NCBI GenBank assembly: GCA_022376465.1 | Contig: JACDTU010000010.1 | Span: 1,116,001 to 1,180,000 of the forward strand | DNA from: Cubamyces lactineus | Taxonomy: Eukaryota; Basidiomycota; Agaricomycetes; Polyporales; Polyporaceae | DNA: 64,000 nucleotides | Reading direction: 5' to 3' | In this document: positions 23,472-36,018 of the stretch, piece after piece | Layout: each line of letters starts with the position of its first letter | Numbering within the stretch: the stretch's first letter is position 1 | Position numbers and translations under genes: made by a program | Notes under the pieces: model-generated | The model's database searches: none | Seen by the model: the letters and a program-made list of their open reading frames with translations, nothing else | What the model was told of the DNA's origin: nothing

Positions 23472-26400
23472 AAGTAGCGCCACGCGCCGCAGCAGGAGGC
23501 TTCGTATGCGAACTATATCGACAGATACCTGGTGAGCTTCTAGCCATTTCAGAAATGGATCCTCTGGCCTGGAACTGATGAGGACCCATGACGCAGACCA
23601 TGGATGTACATTTAGCTTTTGCTTTGATCGAATGCTTGCAAGCCTCTCTTTTGCTCTATATCTATTGAGTCGCTATAATTTGGATTAGCTTTCGGACTCG
23701 AGTCCATCGGTGCCCGGCCGGTGTCGGAAGGATACCACGGTGAAGCGCTAGAGCCTACATTACCTAACCTGAAGGTCAGATGTTCTCAACGATCGCAGAA
23801 ACGCCTGGTTCGCGGGGTTGTGCACGTCTTCGCCATGGCGACATTGACCGCAAGTCCTCCGCTTGTACGCCACCGAACAAGCTAACTGTGCTCAATGCGT
23901 ATCACCTGCTCAAACTTGAACTAGATATGGTACATTCCACACAGATACGCAAACAAGTCCAAGGTAACCGCCCTTGGTACGTCTGAAGTAATGGAGCTTG
24001 CAGGTCACACGTCCCCCTCGGGCGGCGCTCCGGTATCGCAAGTTTTACTTGAGGCTTGGTGACATCGGAGGGCTTGCCCGAGTCTGTGCCTCCATCACGC
24101 AAGCACGCGTGCGTTCTCGACCGCAAGGACTCGAACGCCACGATGGTGACCCATGGCCATTGTGTGCAATACAGTACGCCGTCATGGCTCGATCGGTGCA
24201 AGGCTACGCCTGTAGCTTGACGTCGGCGCGGCCCATGTGCGCTGGCGCGCGTCGGACATTCCTCGTCAGACGACACGGCTTCTGCATTCAACGCCCTGCG
24301 TCTCCGCCGCATGGAAGGCGGATCGCAGCGCCGTTCTCGCAGGTTCGCTATCACCCCATCACAAGCCAGTTTCGTTGGGGCGGCGCCTGTGGCCGGGGTC
24401 GGACTCGGGGTTGGACTGGCTAGAGGAGTCGTCACTCGGAGTCGTATGGCGACTTGTGCTTCGTGCGTTCGTCGGACACAACGTGCACCAGTCCTCTGCG
24501 CCATCCCTGGACTGCTCGCGCGATCCTCTCAGGTTTGTCGGAGGGGCGCGCGACGCCGCCCTGCTCGCCGCGGTTCATAGATGAGCGTGGTGCGTGTGGC
24601 TGCGGTCAAGGTTGAGCATATGAACGTGCGGGTGCGCATACATCGTCCCACCATGACGCTACATCGCGCGTTCATCACTCTTCTCTGCATGATTGTAACT
24701 AACTGGATTTGAGAGCAGTTTACAGCGACAAGAGTTAGCGGACACGAGATACCATCTTTCATTCTGCTAAGTATTGCATCATCTGCACGTTTCTGCCGAT
24801 GACCTGGCAAGTACTTATCTTCCTGTGTAGGTCCCAGCGTGCACATGGACCCGCGTGCAGCAACAACGTTACCACGCCGGCCCAAACCCGTTGATCTACT
24901 TCGGCATTGTTGGTGGTTTGTGCCTGGGCTTTCATGTCCACGCACTCGTCTCATCGTTGTTTCTCCGCAAGTCGTGTGGCACGACACAGCAGCGCAGGCA
25001 CCATCATGGTCCCTCCCGGCCCTCGAAGGGCAGCCGGGAGCCCTGGGGTAAGTGCACACAGCTCGTGAGAGATAGATATATGACCGTGACCGTTGTGCCT
25101 TTATCCCTTTGGAATGCACCATAGGTTTCATCGCGGCATGCAAGCCTCCAACTTGACACATGAAGTGAAGCCTCGGCATGATTGCGACGCTGCGGGTGCT
25201 TGTGCAGCAGCGGTCATCCGCCGTTATCTCGGCCGCCGCCGGTGCCCCACACGAAAACGACCGCTGGTAAGACCAGGTGCGCATACAAGTTGCCCATTCA
25301 GGCTCTCGGCGCGATGTCTTCTGCGACAGCGGCCAACGTGTCATGTCAACGGCGCTGCTAGCGCGGAAGCCAGTTCTCTCTCTGCCGCAAGAGTGGGTCA
25401 AGTCTTAACTTCCAAGGCAGAGCACTCGCGCAAAGCCGAGTTTCTGCGGTCATCGTTGTCCGCACTCGCGAGGGAGGCCAAAGTCTTCACGAGGTCTTGT
25501 GAGCATCTTCTGTCCGGTACGCTTGTACCAGGCTCAATTGAGCGCACCAGCTGACCCGCGGGTTGACGTGTAGGCTCGCTATCTTGGCTCCCGTCGTGCG
25601 GCTCGTATTTTTGCTCGGGTCTACCGCTATCCGCTGAGAACCGCGCCAAGAAAGCTTCAAGCTTCCTCTAGAGCCGGCGGTTCTCGAGCTGCCTGCGCGG
25701 TATATGTGCTGCGTTCGCTGTGCTCCGCCGACTCGGCAGCCGGGGTCTCGCCGCATGGTCGTCCGAACCTTGGACTGACCTCGATGAGCCGACCACACAT
25801 AAAGCGTTGCATCCCGCAGTTTCTTGGGCTTCGATGCGCGGGCGTACGGGAACGGGAGTCCATTGCCCAGGTCTTGTTGCCATGACTGGCCTATGACGCC
25901 GTGCTTCTCATAAGCGAAGCTCGGCCAGAAGCCAAAGTATTTTCCTATCTTGTGCACACGAATTCCGCTCACGGGCATCTTTCACTTCCAGAGTAGTTAT
26001 GGAGCCAAGTTCATAGAACGATGGTCGGTTCTATGAATAGCCTACAGCTGAGGCAGAGTCTAGGCAACGACAGCAGCCAGTTCGAATGGTGACGTCCTTC
26101 CGTTTCCCAATTCTGGACTTTGCCCAGTGAGTCGCCACCATATGGACCAGCCACACCCTCAGTGCATTCATCAACGTGTGTACAGTAAGTCAAAGTACAA
26201 GCCTGTCATGTGAAATTTGGAGGCAGCACTCCCGAAACTCATCATCTCTAGATGGACCGCGCCCCGGCTACATATTCTAGTTCCAAGTGCTTCTCCTTTA
26301 GAACGAGCATGCGCAGTCGCCGCCAAATTACACGACACCTTCTCCCGCGGACGTCGGCGCAACGCCGACGCACCTGGATGTTCTCCTCCCATCTTGGCAA

Positions 26401-28126
26401 GTCGCTTGCATATCCCCTCACCCCCACCCAACCCCTTCCTGTCGTGCCATTCTGCGAATCTATGCCTACCTCTCACTCACCCTGGCGTCCTCTCGTACGC
26501 AACGTATGGCCCTGCGAGGACCTACACAGAATACAAGGCCTAGTCGTTTCGCAAAACGCTTCGCTCCGGGGATTACCTGTGCCGACGCCTGCTTCCTCCA
26601 TTCATCATTTTGACGGCACCCCGATGCTTCGTGTTTGCCTGATCCGTCGATGGCTAGATCTACAATACTACACGACAAAGTGACGGGTTCGAGGCTGGAC
26701 CGGCTTCCGTCGGGTCGCACAGTGCTCGCAGCCGACCCAAAGTCCGGCTAAAGACGTCCACGGCATCATGACGAGCAAGCAGGACGATTTCCGACAGTCC
26801 CTCGCCATTATCATCTTTGAACGGTGAGCACGCATATAGCCACACGCCGTCCTCGCACAACCGACTCGCAACTTGTTTGTCAAGCCATGCTACCAGTTAG
26901 TAATGAGTAGCCCACACATCGTAGCCTGCTCAATTCACAATCGGTGGCCGACGACTCGCGAAGGGAGTATCGACTCGCCCGATGCACAATATACTGTGGC
27001 GATATGCAAGTCGTGCTGCCCGGGTTCGGACTGTATTACGGATCATTGGGCCTGCAGGTGAATGTTTTGACGACAACATCTTTTCCGCCCTTCTCGCGAC
27101 CTCTCCACTGCTAGTCGCCCCGCTAGCCGTGAAATAATACCTCAGAATTCCAGAATAGCTTCTGGTACGTCCCACGCACACGACTGCTAATCAACGGAAT
27201 GTCTGAACATAGACAGGCAGACCGCGACGCGACGCGACGAAGTGGCCGACTCACAACATTGGTCATCGACCCATCCCTTGAAGAAGCTCTGCGGAATAGA
27301 TCCTGAGAACGGAGCCAAGGGGTATGTGCATAGTCCTGCTTCGGTTGCCCGTAGCCCTGCTCGGGTTGCGCGGGATTCAGCCACAGGAGCAGTGTGCAAA
27401 CGACGTCCGCTCCACTCGACACATAGCTGCAACGACGCAGGTCATGTCATGCATATACCCAGGTCTTGCAAGTTGTTCCGGGACGGAGAACGAACGCAGC
27501 TCGAGATACGTTTGGTGTAACATCAGCATCCTATCTCGACTGCTCGCATCCTTAGCTACAGACAGGGAGAGTGGCTGTAGTATAAACACACGAGACGCGG
27601 TGTAGCGATGACATGTCATAGAACGAGCCAACTCCTCATGTGCATATGCATACTTCTCTCTCAAACGGAGGTGCAGAGGCATGACGGTGACAGACAATTC
27701 ATACACGTCCTTGAACTTCCGAGAATCATCAGTTGTAATCATTCCTTCTTCCTCCCCCCCTATAGCGCGCCAGATCCTGTACTCAGACCTACCAACCTTG
27801 CGCGGACAAAAAACCACAAGAGATGACAGAAGAAAACCCATCATGCCCGCCGTCAAGACATCTATCGTGACCAAAACCAAATCGGTGCGAAAGCAGGCGC
27901 GAAGCAGGAAGATGACGGAAAAGGAAAAAGAAGAGATATCGTGCGCCGTGGCGGCGAGGAGACTCATAAGAGGTGTTTCTGCGTGCAAGCGACGGGCGCC
28001 TGAAGGAAATGCGTAAGCTACGTGAGAGGAATACAGCGTCCATCGTCCATTATAGCGAAGAGAAAAGGGCGGTAGAAGTGGGGGTACAGGTCTGGTATCG
28101 ACATAATCGTGCCGAGATCATAGCTC
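23472..28126. other. Gene-poor 4.6-kb region
   Basis: I find no gene I can defend here. The most coding-like fragments are on the minus strand near 25978-25400 (begins MPVSGIRVHKIGKYFGFW; several ~60-80-codon frames in three phases that could be exons) and near 24420-23910. A plus-strand Lys-rich frame (27844-28017, MPAVKTSIVTKTKSVRKQAR) is also open. No splice chain or known motif supports any of them. No terminal repeats, LTRs or transposase motifs were seen. Confidence 0.5.
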
Positions 28127-30007
28127 CTATGGAACGTCGGACTGGTCAGGATAGCCCCCGATGATAGGATGAACGGTACGTACGATCATGTTGAGGTTAC
28201 CAGAGAGCAACCTGTTCTCGAGCACACAGCCATCGGGGATGTCGATCCGCTGGCCCTCGTTCGCGACGATGATGACGGTCCCACGCAACGTGACGTTGCG
28301 ACCAAAGTACACGTCGCCCGTCACCGTCAGATGGTCGAGCTCGATGATGGTCGGGATCTTCTTGAACCGCTTCTGGAATTGCTGAATCTTCTTGAAGTGG
28401 TCGCCGAGCTTGATCACGGGCGTCGTCTCGAACATGCGGTTGGGGTTGATGACGAGCTGTCCATGCTCCAACGAGTAGATGTCGCTCTTGATGAGCAACA
28501 GGTCTGAGCAGTTCTTGACGGGCAAGAAACGGCTACGGGGCACGTTGACACCATGCGCGTTGTTGAAGTGTTTGATGGCAGCACCCGCCGCAGTCTCGAG
28601 CTGGATGACAGCCTGGCCGTCGTCAGTGGTCTTGGGGTTGACGATGATATCCAGCTCCATGCCCTCGTTCTCCATCACCCGCTTGAGCGCTGTGCAATAG
28701 TCAGACGGTGGTCAACGAGACGCCCGATGTATGTTACGTACCCCTCAAGTTGATCCACAAGTTGTTGGTGTTGAAGATCTTGAACTTCCGGACTGCCGGA
28801 TTGTCAGCACCGCCACGGAGAATTGATGATCGAAGAAATCATACCAGACTTGAAGTCCTCAATGTGCTCATTGGGTACTTGAGCAACCTCGAGCAGGCGG
28901 ATCTGGCCCTCGTAGTCGATGAGGGTACCACCCTTGATATCCGCCTTCGTCTTGTCGGTCACCTCCATGATAAACTCGGATTGAGAGTCGATCATGTGCT
29001 GGAGGATTTTTTCGTCGACACTGTACCCAACATCAGCTCCGAGAAACACGCGACTCATACAAGGCGCACTTACACAGCACCCAAGTTATCAGAGTTTGAC
29101 ACGAAGAGGTACTCCTTGCCCTCGGCAAGCAGCTGATCGAGGACGCCCGAGTGCATCAACGCGTTGTAGAGGTCACCGTGGCCGGGAGGGTACCAGTGCT
29201 TCTTGTCATCGTCAGCAGTACGCGGGCAGGGGAGGAGAGTCTCCTTGTAGATACGGGGGTAGCGCGACTGGTTGAAGGTAGTGATGCGCAATTGCTGGTT
29301 GGCGTATTTCTTGATGATTCGGAGGGTGTCCTCATGAGTGTTGAATGACGTCATAAGGATGAGAGGCACGTCGACGCGGTGGGTGGTGTTGAGGTGCTCG
29401 ATTTGACGGACAGTCAGGTCGAGGAAAGTCATGTCGTTCTTGACCTCGAGTGCACTCTTCGCGCCAGTCATGCCTACGCGAAGTCAGAAGGGGTGATTGG
29501 AGGGGGACGAGACAAGGGGCGTACCCATGGAAGTTCCAAGACCACCATTGACTTTGAGGACGGCAAGCTTGCTAAGGTTGGAGGCATCCGCAGGGGAGAG
29601 TTTGGAGTAGGGGACGATCTTGTCTTCCGAGGGCGATTGGATGAGGTCCCAGTTCCTGGAGGATGTAAGTATATAGGCGCGCGTGTGCAGGGGTTTGTAA
29701 ACGCGTACAGTTCCTGGCTACGCGCGCGTTCGGAGAGGTAGCGCGTGAAGAGGTAAAAGAAGGATTGCATCTCCGTGTCAAATGCCTGGGATGAGAAGAT
29801 CTCGGTCATCTGGAGGATCGCGGAGAGGGGGATGCGGGTACGCACCTTCCTAGTCTCTGGGTCCTTGACGGTGTTGACGAGCGCGGAGAGCTCATTGCGC
29901 ATGGCCTTTGCGGCGACACCAGTGGTGGCCGTCTTGAAATCGATGTGGGACGCGCCGCGGACGCGGGCGTTGAAGGAGTCGCTTCGGGGCATGAGGGAAT
30001 CGGCCAT
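28127..30007 (-). CDS. UGP1: UTP-glucose-1-phosphate uridylyltransferase
   Basis: Six exons, 30007-29709, 29655-29525, 29473-29074, 29020-28845, 28792-28742 and 28689-28127, all GT-AG and in frame, give 539 residues. The nucleotide-binding loop reads [20 protein letters not shown] (split by intron 2). The family blocks [30 protein letters not shown] and [16 protein letters not shown] follow, then [16 protein letters not shown] and the left-handed beta-helix C-terminus ([20 protein letters not shown]). The enzyme makes UDP-glucose from glucose-1-phosphate and UTP in the cytosol, feeding beta-glucan, glycogen, trehalose and glycoprotein synthesis. It is slightly longer than the ~500-residue yeast enzyme. 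Start chosen because [20 protein letters not shown] precedes the conserved block directly. A TATA box lies ~180 bp upstream. Confidence 0.97.
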
Positions 30008-30182
30008 GGCGCTAGTTGATTGGAGGTGGTTAGAAGAGAGTGCGAAAAGAAAAGAAAAGCGGAAACGCGAGGACTCACGGCTGGTTTAAGCGGACTGGTT
30101 TTGTTGTGTTTGTGGAAATGAGGAGGGGAGGAAGGGGAGCGGAGAGGGAGCGGACTGGGGGAGCGCGAGGACGGTGATGACG

Positions 30183-30190
30183 TTTATATA
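30183..30190 (-). promoter_or_regulatory. TATA box of UGP1
   Basis: TATATAAA on the minus strand, ~176 bp upstream of the UGP1 ATG, with a C/T-rich leader between (minus strand, 30020-30150), the layout of highly expressed fungal genes. Confidence 0.5.
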
Positions 30191-33057
30191 CGTCTAGGGC
30201 GATGTCCGAAACGGGGGAAAAGTGGACAATCGATTGAGATGAGGAACGGGGGGACAGCTGGAGCAGAGGCTGTCTTGGGTGGGTTGGACTGGGCGGCGCG
30301 GTCTGGCTCAGCTGCCAGTGCGATTCGGATTCGGATGGCATCTGCGGGGCAGCGCCTGTGCTCGATCTTTCTCTTTCTCTGCTTTCTCCCCTGCTCGACG
30401 GCGACTCCTCCCGGATCGGTGCGCAGATCGATCGCCTCTGTCTCTCCCGCTCCCTTTCCAACGCACTCTCCAATTCCCCAACCCCAGCCGTCGCCAGCTG
30501 CGTCGTCCGTGCACGTCGTCGTCCGCCGTCTCCCCCGAGCGACAGCCGTCCAATCGCAGACGAACTCGTCTCCGCCTCTGGCCAGAACCACTCCCCTCCC
30601 CGCCCCTCCTCTTCCGCACACGCCGACCAACGTGCGTGCATATCTCCTCGCCCGAGTCTTCCCTATATCGTATACGTACGCTATCCAAGCACCAGAGCGA
30701 TCAGCACCGCTCCTCCGAGTATTGTTACACCGTTCCTCCTCTTCCGTCCCTGTTTCCCGAGATCCTCCCGAAAGAGTGCGAGCCAGAACACACAGAATTC
30801 CAAGCAAAAGTCTGAACCGGAACGTCGCGTCGAGCAGTCAGCCAGCCAGATGGGTATACGGTATTCCAGCCGGTCAGACAGTCCAGAAAGCAGTCGTTCC
30901 TTTGCGGCGCGTGCCCACGCCCACCTTATGTACTCATCGCAGACTCCCCTCCTCTTAACGGCTCCTGTCCGCCCACGTCAGTTTCCGTGGCCGTCGAATA
31001 TATCGGGCCCTCTAACATCGACTCGAGTAGATCGGAACTCTAGACCCGCTGATGCAACCATCCTCCCATCGCCCGCCCTTATTCGCTCGTCCCTTGCCCT
31101 TGCCGCCACTCCCCCGGCCTTCTTTCCCCTTATCTGTCCCCGCCCGTCGCGTCCCTCCGACTCGCATGCCTGCTCGCGCTCTCTGTCCACCTCGTCCTTC
31201 CATCCCGCCCACCCGTAAGACTTGCTATCGCAAACGCCGGCCTCCCAGCATGTCTGCCTGATATCAAATCGCGTCATGCTGGGTCCCCAGTTTCGAAACA
31301 TGCATCACCCGCGCCGCGCTACGCGTCTCGCGACGCGCGTGCTTCTCTCAACTCCACTCCACGCAGCGCAGCAAGCTGCCACATTTTACGGCGGTCGACG
31401 CGTGCATGCCCGCCTCCCCCGTAAGCCGCCCGTTGTCTTCTCTTTGATTGCACACCGTCGGCACCGACGCCTCGGTCATTGCTCGAAATGGCCTCGATCG
31501 GCGTCGTTCATATCCGTGCACACGTGAGGCGCCGTCGCGCATGAGGCTGGATGAACGTTCGACCTCTGCGCTCATGCATCCACAACCAGTGGAGGGCGTC
31601 GATGCCGCCGCCGGTGGCAAAGTTCTGTGCAAGCTCTGCGCCCGTCATGTTCCTCTTCATCACGCCATCCCATCTGTTGCCGCGAACGTTCACTTCTACA
31701 TGTCCGCTGAGGCCTGAGCCCTGTGGCTGGTATGCGCTCAATCGCCCTTGCGTCCCTGATCATGCAACTAGACAGATACCGGCGAGGAACGAATAGAACT
31801 GTCACTGACAAGACGACAACACGCCTGCTCACTGTATAACGTGTCTCTCTCTCCTCCAGTCAGCTCGGGCGTACGCCCCCCCTGTCTCCGTTCCTGCCGT
31901 GATGCAAAGATACAAAGCACAAGCTTCGCGCCCTTCCTTGTTCCTACCCGCTGCTTTTTCAGGAGGCTTACTGTTCACGGTGTTGTTGGATCTAATCGAG
32001 GCGCAAGAAGCGTTCTGTGAAGGAACGGGCAGCAGCTCGCGAAGAGGATGGGTGACGCATCGTGGGCCGCATTTCCCTCGCGAAAGCTTGAGCCTCTTTG
32101 GCTGACCTTGCTCGAGAAAGGCAGCGGGAATACGGTCGGCGAACGTCGGGCGCTGCAGGCAGCTTGGTGCAATCATGTCGACCTACACATCCGAGCCTCG
32201 GGGAGCCTCATGACATGATCAGCCTTCGCGCTCTTGAGCCTGTCACCCTTCGTCTGTTCAAGCTGTTCAGAGAGGGCTGATAGTGATAGCGATGGCGGCG
32301 GCCCTGGCGTCTCCGTGCCTCATGCTTCGCGCGCACGCCGGCTTACGGCGTGTTGTCAGTTGTGCCAGCCCTGAGGCCTGTAGGCCTGATTGTTGGGTCT
32401 TGACATGACAGAAGCTGGCGGGGTCGACGGGCTTACGCAAATGGGCGAAGTGAACTGCCTTCGGGGAGTGCGCCGTAGCGTGAGAGCGGGGTGTGCGGTC
32501 AGGCCCAGGTCCAGGCTTGGCATTCCTTCAGTATCCAATATTCAATGCTTGGACTGCTCTCAGGCTCAGCAAATGATCATGACAGGATTGCATGCATCGT
32601 TGGTGGCAGCTTCTGACAATTTGACGTGCGACATACGGAGCCGGGGTTGACGTTGTAAGTGGGTATTGGTACCGCGTTGGTAAGCCGGCATCGGATACTG
32701 AGTCCGGGCTGACATGTTTGTAGACGCGGAGGAACATAAGGCTCATGATGTGAACGAGCGACCGGTTTGTCAGGTATATACGTTTGTTTATAGGCGTGTC
32801 GGTAGGGTGTAGGATTGAACGTATGACACGGAATATCTATGTATGATTGTGGTTAGCCAGTCATCTGAAAGCCGAATGGCTCTGGTAGTGAGGTAGACGC
32901 CCATTTATTACTTGAACAGCATCCACAACCACCCACAAGTCGCAGTAACAAAGTGCTCGCTCAGGCTGGGCTACACTCAAGCTGCCGTACTCGGTCATAC
33001 ACTTCGTGTCAGACTGAGAAGTCAACAAGCGTATAGGAACGCCAACGTTGACCCGAT
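30191..33057. other. Intergenic 2.9 kb, no gene seen
   Basis: Long overlapping frames occur on both strands at 30240-31220, but they are C/T/A-biased translations of a pyrimidine-rich region (30340-31220) and do not look like protein. The rest holds no ORF of note, no repeat and no RNA gene that I can identify. Confidence 0.5.
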
Positions 33058-33641
33058 ATGCCAAACCAACAGATCGAGTCTGCGGCGGTGACAAGGCTGG
33101 CATCCGTCTCTCCCAAGCTGCTCTCGCGCAAACTGCGCGTCGCAGGATGGTACGCGATCCATCTTTGCACGCTCAGTGTGAAGCTATCTGTCTGACTATG
33201 TGGAGCGTGCGTAGGCTGCTGCACCACGACACGGAAACGTCGACGATCATGATCCACGACGGCGCAGACGCGCTCCTCGTGGACGTCTCCCTGTGCCTCA
33301 GCCCGTACACGCCCTCTCCGTGGCTGCGCGAGTCGCGGACGATCGTCATGGTGCTGGGCTACCTCGAGCCATGCGAAGTGCGTAGGTTCTGTCTTCGTGA
33401 TTTGCTCCGAATCTTGAGGGTAGGCATGCGCTGATCATCGACACGACGTTCTGCGCCGCAGAAAGCCCTCACGCTTCCCGTTCTCCCGGCACACGCGCCG
33501 ATCGTGGACGTGAATCCTCGTCTGATACTGCGCGCCATCGTCGCGGAGGAAGCGCGAGATCTCGACATGGCGCTGTGGAACAGGGCTATCCAAGCGCAGG
33601 AGGAGTGCGATGCGCGCCGTGCGACGTTCGCAGAAGAATGA
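33058..33641 (+). CDS. Small OB-fold protein resembling CST-complex subunit Ten1
   Basis: Exons 33058-33149, 33215-33377 and 33462-33641 splice perfectly to 144 residues. It starts MPNQQIESAAVTRLASVSPK and continues LLSRKLRVAGWLLHHDTETS (typical OB strand 1-2 with LRVAG), TIMIHDGADALLVDVSLCL (strand 3), RESRTIVMVLGYLE (strand 4-5) and ends ILRAIVAEEARDLDMALWNR plus a charged helix. This is the pattern of the Ten1 telomere-capping OB-fold (LRV.G..., ..lLVD.sLcL, vmv.GyLE, and a C-terminal DLd...W helix). Ten1 works with Stn1 and Ctc1/Cdc13 at telomeres. The assignment rests on pattern only; another single-OB protein is possible. The gene is convergent with the phosphoesterase gene, 104 bp between stops. 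Confidence 0.6.
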
Positions 33642-33745
33642 AGACGATAAATAGGCAGGAAGACAACACAATACGCGAGACGGACAAGAACACGCGTCCC
33701 TAAATACACTACAGCACAATGACGCGTCACGCGCGACCCAAGAAA

Positions 33746-35657
33746 CTACCAGACCCACCATGCGATCCCGACGAATAACGCTACAGGCGCCCATGCAATG
33801 TCCCGTACGTCGACTGCAAAACCCTGCAGCGCGCTCATGCGCCGACGGGCATCATCATCGCGTGTCTTGTTACCTGTCCATAGGAAGGAGACTATCCCGG
33901 CTACCAATCCAGAAGTAGAGACTGTCAGTCTTCGCCGGCGCCCGCATAGAGGGAGGGTGCAGGTGTACGACCAGCCCGGGCGAGGGAATTCTTTGGACCG
34001 CCAGGCGCTCGGGGGAGGGAGGTCGTAGTCCGGGTCGGTGGTGTCGTCAGGGCTGAGGGATGTCCACTCGCTTGTTCGGGTATTTGAAGACGAATGACGG
34101 GTGCATGAGCGCCAGACGTTCGATAGCAAGAGGATGGCTAGAGTAAGGACGAGAAGAGGGACGTAGACGGAGAGGTAGATGCCGAGTTGGTCCGGGAGGA
34201 GACATGGAGTGTGAGCAAAAGACCGGGAAGTAGGCGAGGATGGTGGAAGGAGGGAAAGCAGCTGGTATCCCGGTCGCCGGATGCCCATCGCCATTGAGAA
34301 CGACTTCACTGTAATCTCGGGAATGGATGCGGGAGGCGACGGCCGTTTGGTATCCGTGCTTGGAAGCGTGTGCACGTATTCGCAATAGTCGTGGTCATCT
34401 CCGCTGTAGGTGCGTGAATCATCCGAGCTTCCGGCGGGCGCAGTGAGCTTCATACCTGAAGATAACGGCAGGCCGTATGCTCTGCAGCAGGAACTGCGAC
34501 GCCTGCGGGCTGAGCAGGTTCTGGTAGCCCAGTCCACTGCCTTGTCGGATCGTCCCGCGCTCGCGTAGAGGGCCACAAGAAGTGCCGTCGGGCCGGAAGA
34601 GCGGGACGTGAGTGATCAAGATAGGCCTTGCGCCTTCCGAGGGATCTGCGCTTGACAAACGACGACGATAGAAGATGCGCTCAGCAGCATGCTCGACAAA
34701 GCGGGGGATGTGCCGCCGGGGCCTTAACCCGCTATCGCGCGCGGTCGACTCACTTTCGGCGAATGAGCGTACGAACGCGATGGTGCGGCCCGGATGGGAT
34801 TCGGACCATTGGATGTACGACATGCCCATGGCAGCGCGTTCCCGGTCTTCATCCACGAGGCCCGGGGCATCTATCAGGAGCACGGTATGGTTGGCAATGG
34901 AAATGCGCTGATTCAATGGGCCGAAGTTTGAGAGATATCGCTCGAGGGCGTGCTCTGAGAAGCGGTATGAAGGTGACGAGTCGCCTAACCTGATACGAGG
35001 TGAGTAATAGAAGGAGGGTGCTTGACGGTCGATTGGCATACCCGACGTCATGGTTGCCGGGGATGTAATATGTGGGCAGCCTTTCATCCGCTTCAAAAAT
35101 GCTTCTGAATCTGCGGACGTATTGATTGTACCTACGTAATGGGCGTAAGCCAACGTACAGATCTGTGCGACATAGCGGCTCATGCCTCGGGCCTGCTTAC
35201 TCTTGGTCGGGCATATCCACTCTGCCGTTATCCATCATGTCCCCCAGAAATGCTACAGCATCAGGGTGTAAGCGCCGCGCTGCCCGCCAGCTCTTCCTAA
35301 TGTTCAGGTCGACAATGAACTGGCTAAGCCTCATCAACCAGGGCGGGCGGTCCGGGTAGGAGCGGTGGTCGAGTATCTGTGGGTCTGCGACAAGTAGCAC
35401 ATGCGTCGGTACCCGAAAACTCGTCTCCTGAGGGATTGAGGCGGCTATTTCAATGAGCCTTCGCTCAAAGCAGGCGGAGGTGGACGTACATGGGCCAGGA
35501 GGGCATCGTCTGGCCATGGACAGCTTGAGACATGGTGATAGAAGGTGCCCAGTTCATACCAAGCAATAGCGAGCAGCCAGAAGAGACGGAGAACGTTGAC
35601 CAAACGCGGCTTCAAGCTATTCTTGATGAGGACCATGGCGGTTCGCAGATAGCTCAC
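33746..35657 (-). CDS. Cdc1/Ted1-type metallophosphoesterase, paralogue A
   Basis: The N-terminus (MSYLRTAMVLIKNS..; a second Met at 35636 is also plausible) carries a membrane segment (NVLRLFWLLAIAWYELGTFY). The catalytic domain has HVLLVADPQILDHRSYPD (motif I), AVAFLGDMMDNGR (motif II), YYIPGNHDVG (motif III, split near 35040), LITHVPLFRPDGTSCGP and SGDDHDYCEY (motif V, near 34390). The C-terminus has two membrane segments (YLSVYVPLLVLTLAILLLS, DIAWAPVALFVGIAWWVW). This is the layout of fungal Cdc1/Ted1 and animal MPPE1/PGAP5, Mn-dependent ER/Golgi enzymes that remove ethanolamine phosphate from GPI mannose. All metal-ligand motifs look intact. It is divergent from the Rad5-like gene (361 bp). 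A diverged paralogue lies at 47052-49316. Confidence 0.87.
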
Positions 35658-36018
35658 AGTACAGCACGTCTAGGGATAAGCTGCACACTCTATGGGTACA
35701 ACATAGCACAACTTTGCGAGGAATGATATCGGCAAGAAAGTAGACAAACAGACCGCAGAAAGTGTGTCGTAGACTGGAAAGCGAGTGATCGGTCCTAAGT
35801 GCTCGAGGTAAAGAGCAGCGCGCAGAGCTGCTGGTATTGAGCTTAAGCAGGCGCTGTGGCAGCTGTGTCCCGTGCCTTGGTACCCCGATCGCGTCACCGT
35901 GGGAATTTGCTACACTGCGGGCGGGCCGCCGGGCCCGACGCGTCGGTACCCTAAAGTGGCAACACCCGCTTGCTCTTACACTATCATCCTTTTAACCTTT
36001 TCTTCGCTCAATTCATGC
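35658..36018. other. Shared promoter region of two divergent genes
   Basis: It lies between the phosphoesterase gene (minus) and the Rad5-like gene (plus). A C/T-rich run (35975-36012) precedes the plus-strand ATG. No gene seen. Confidence 0.5.

Noticed and set aside
23902..24504. 200-codon minus-strand frame and an overlapping Ser/Asp-rich frame
   Set aside because: Two frames compete over the same DNA and neither has a motif or a convincing exon chain.
24529..25401. 290-codon minus-strand frame
   Set aside because: Composition is rich in Arg, Cys, Met and Thr with no domain-like stretch, no recognisable start context and no spliced continuation.
26680..26700. GGGTTCGAGGC resembling a tRNA B box
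   Set aside because: No T-stem pairing or acceptor arm around it.
27844..28164. Small Lys/Arg-rich plus-strand frame (MPAVKTSIVTKTKSVRKQAR..) and a following frame
   Set aside because: It overlaps the expected UGP1 3' UTR, is short, and I could not join the two frames by a defensible intron.
30239..31218. Two long plus-strand frames (239 and 286 codons) and their minus-strand mirrors
   Set aside because: The region is pyrimidine-rich, so several frames on both strands lack stops; the translations are Ser/Pro/Arg low complexity without splice signals or motifs. It overlaps the UGP1 promoter.
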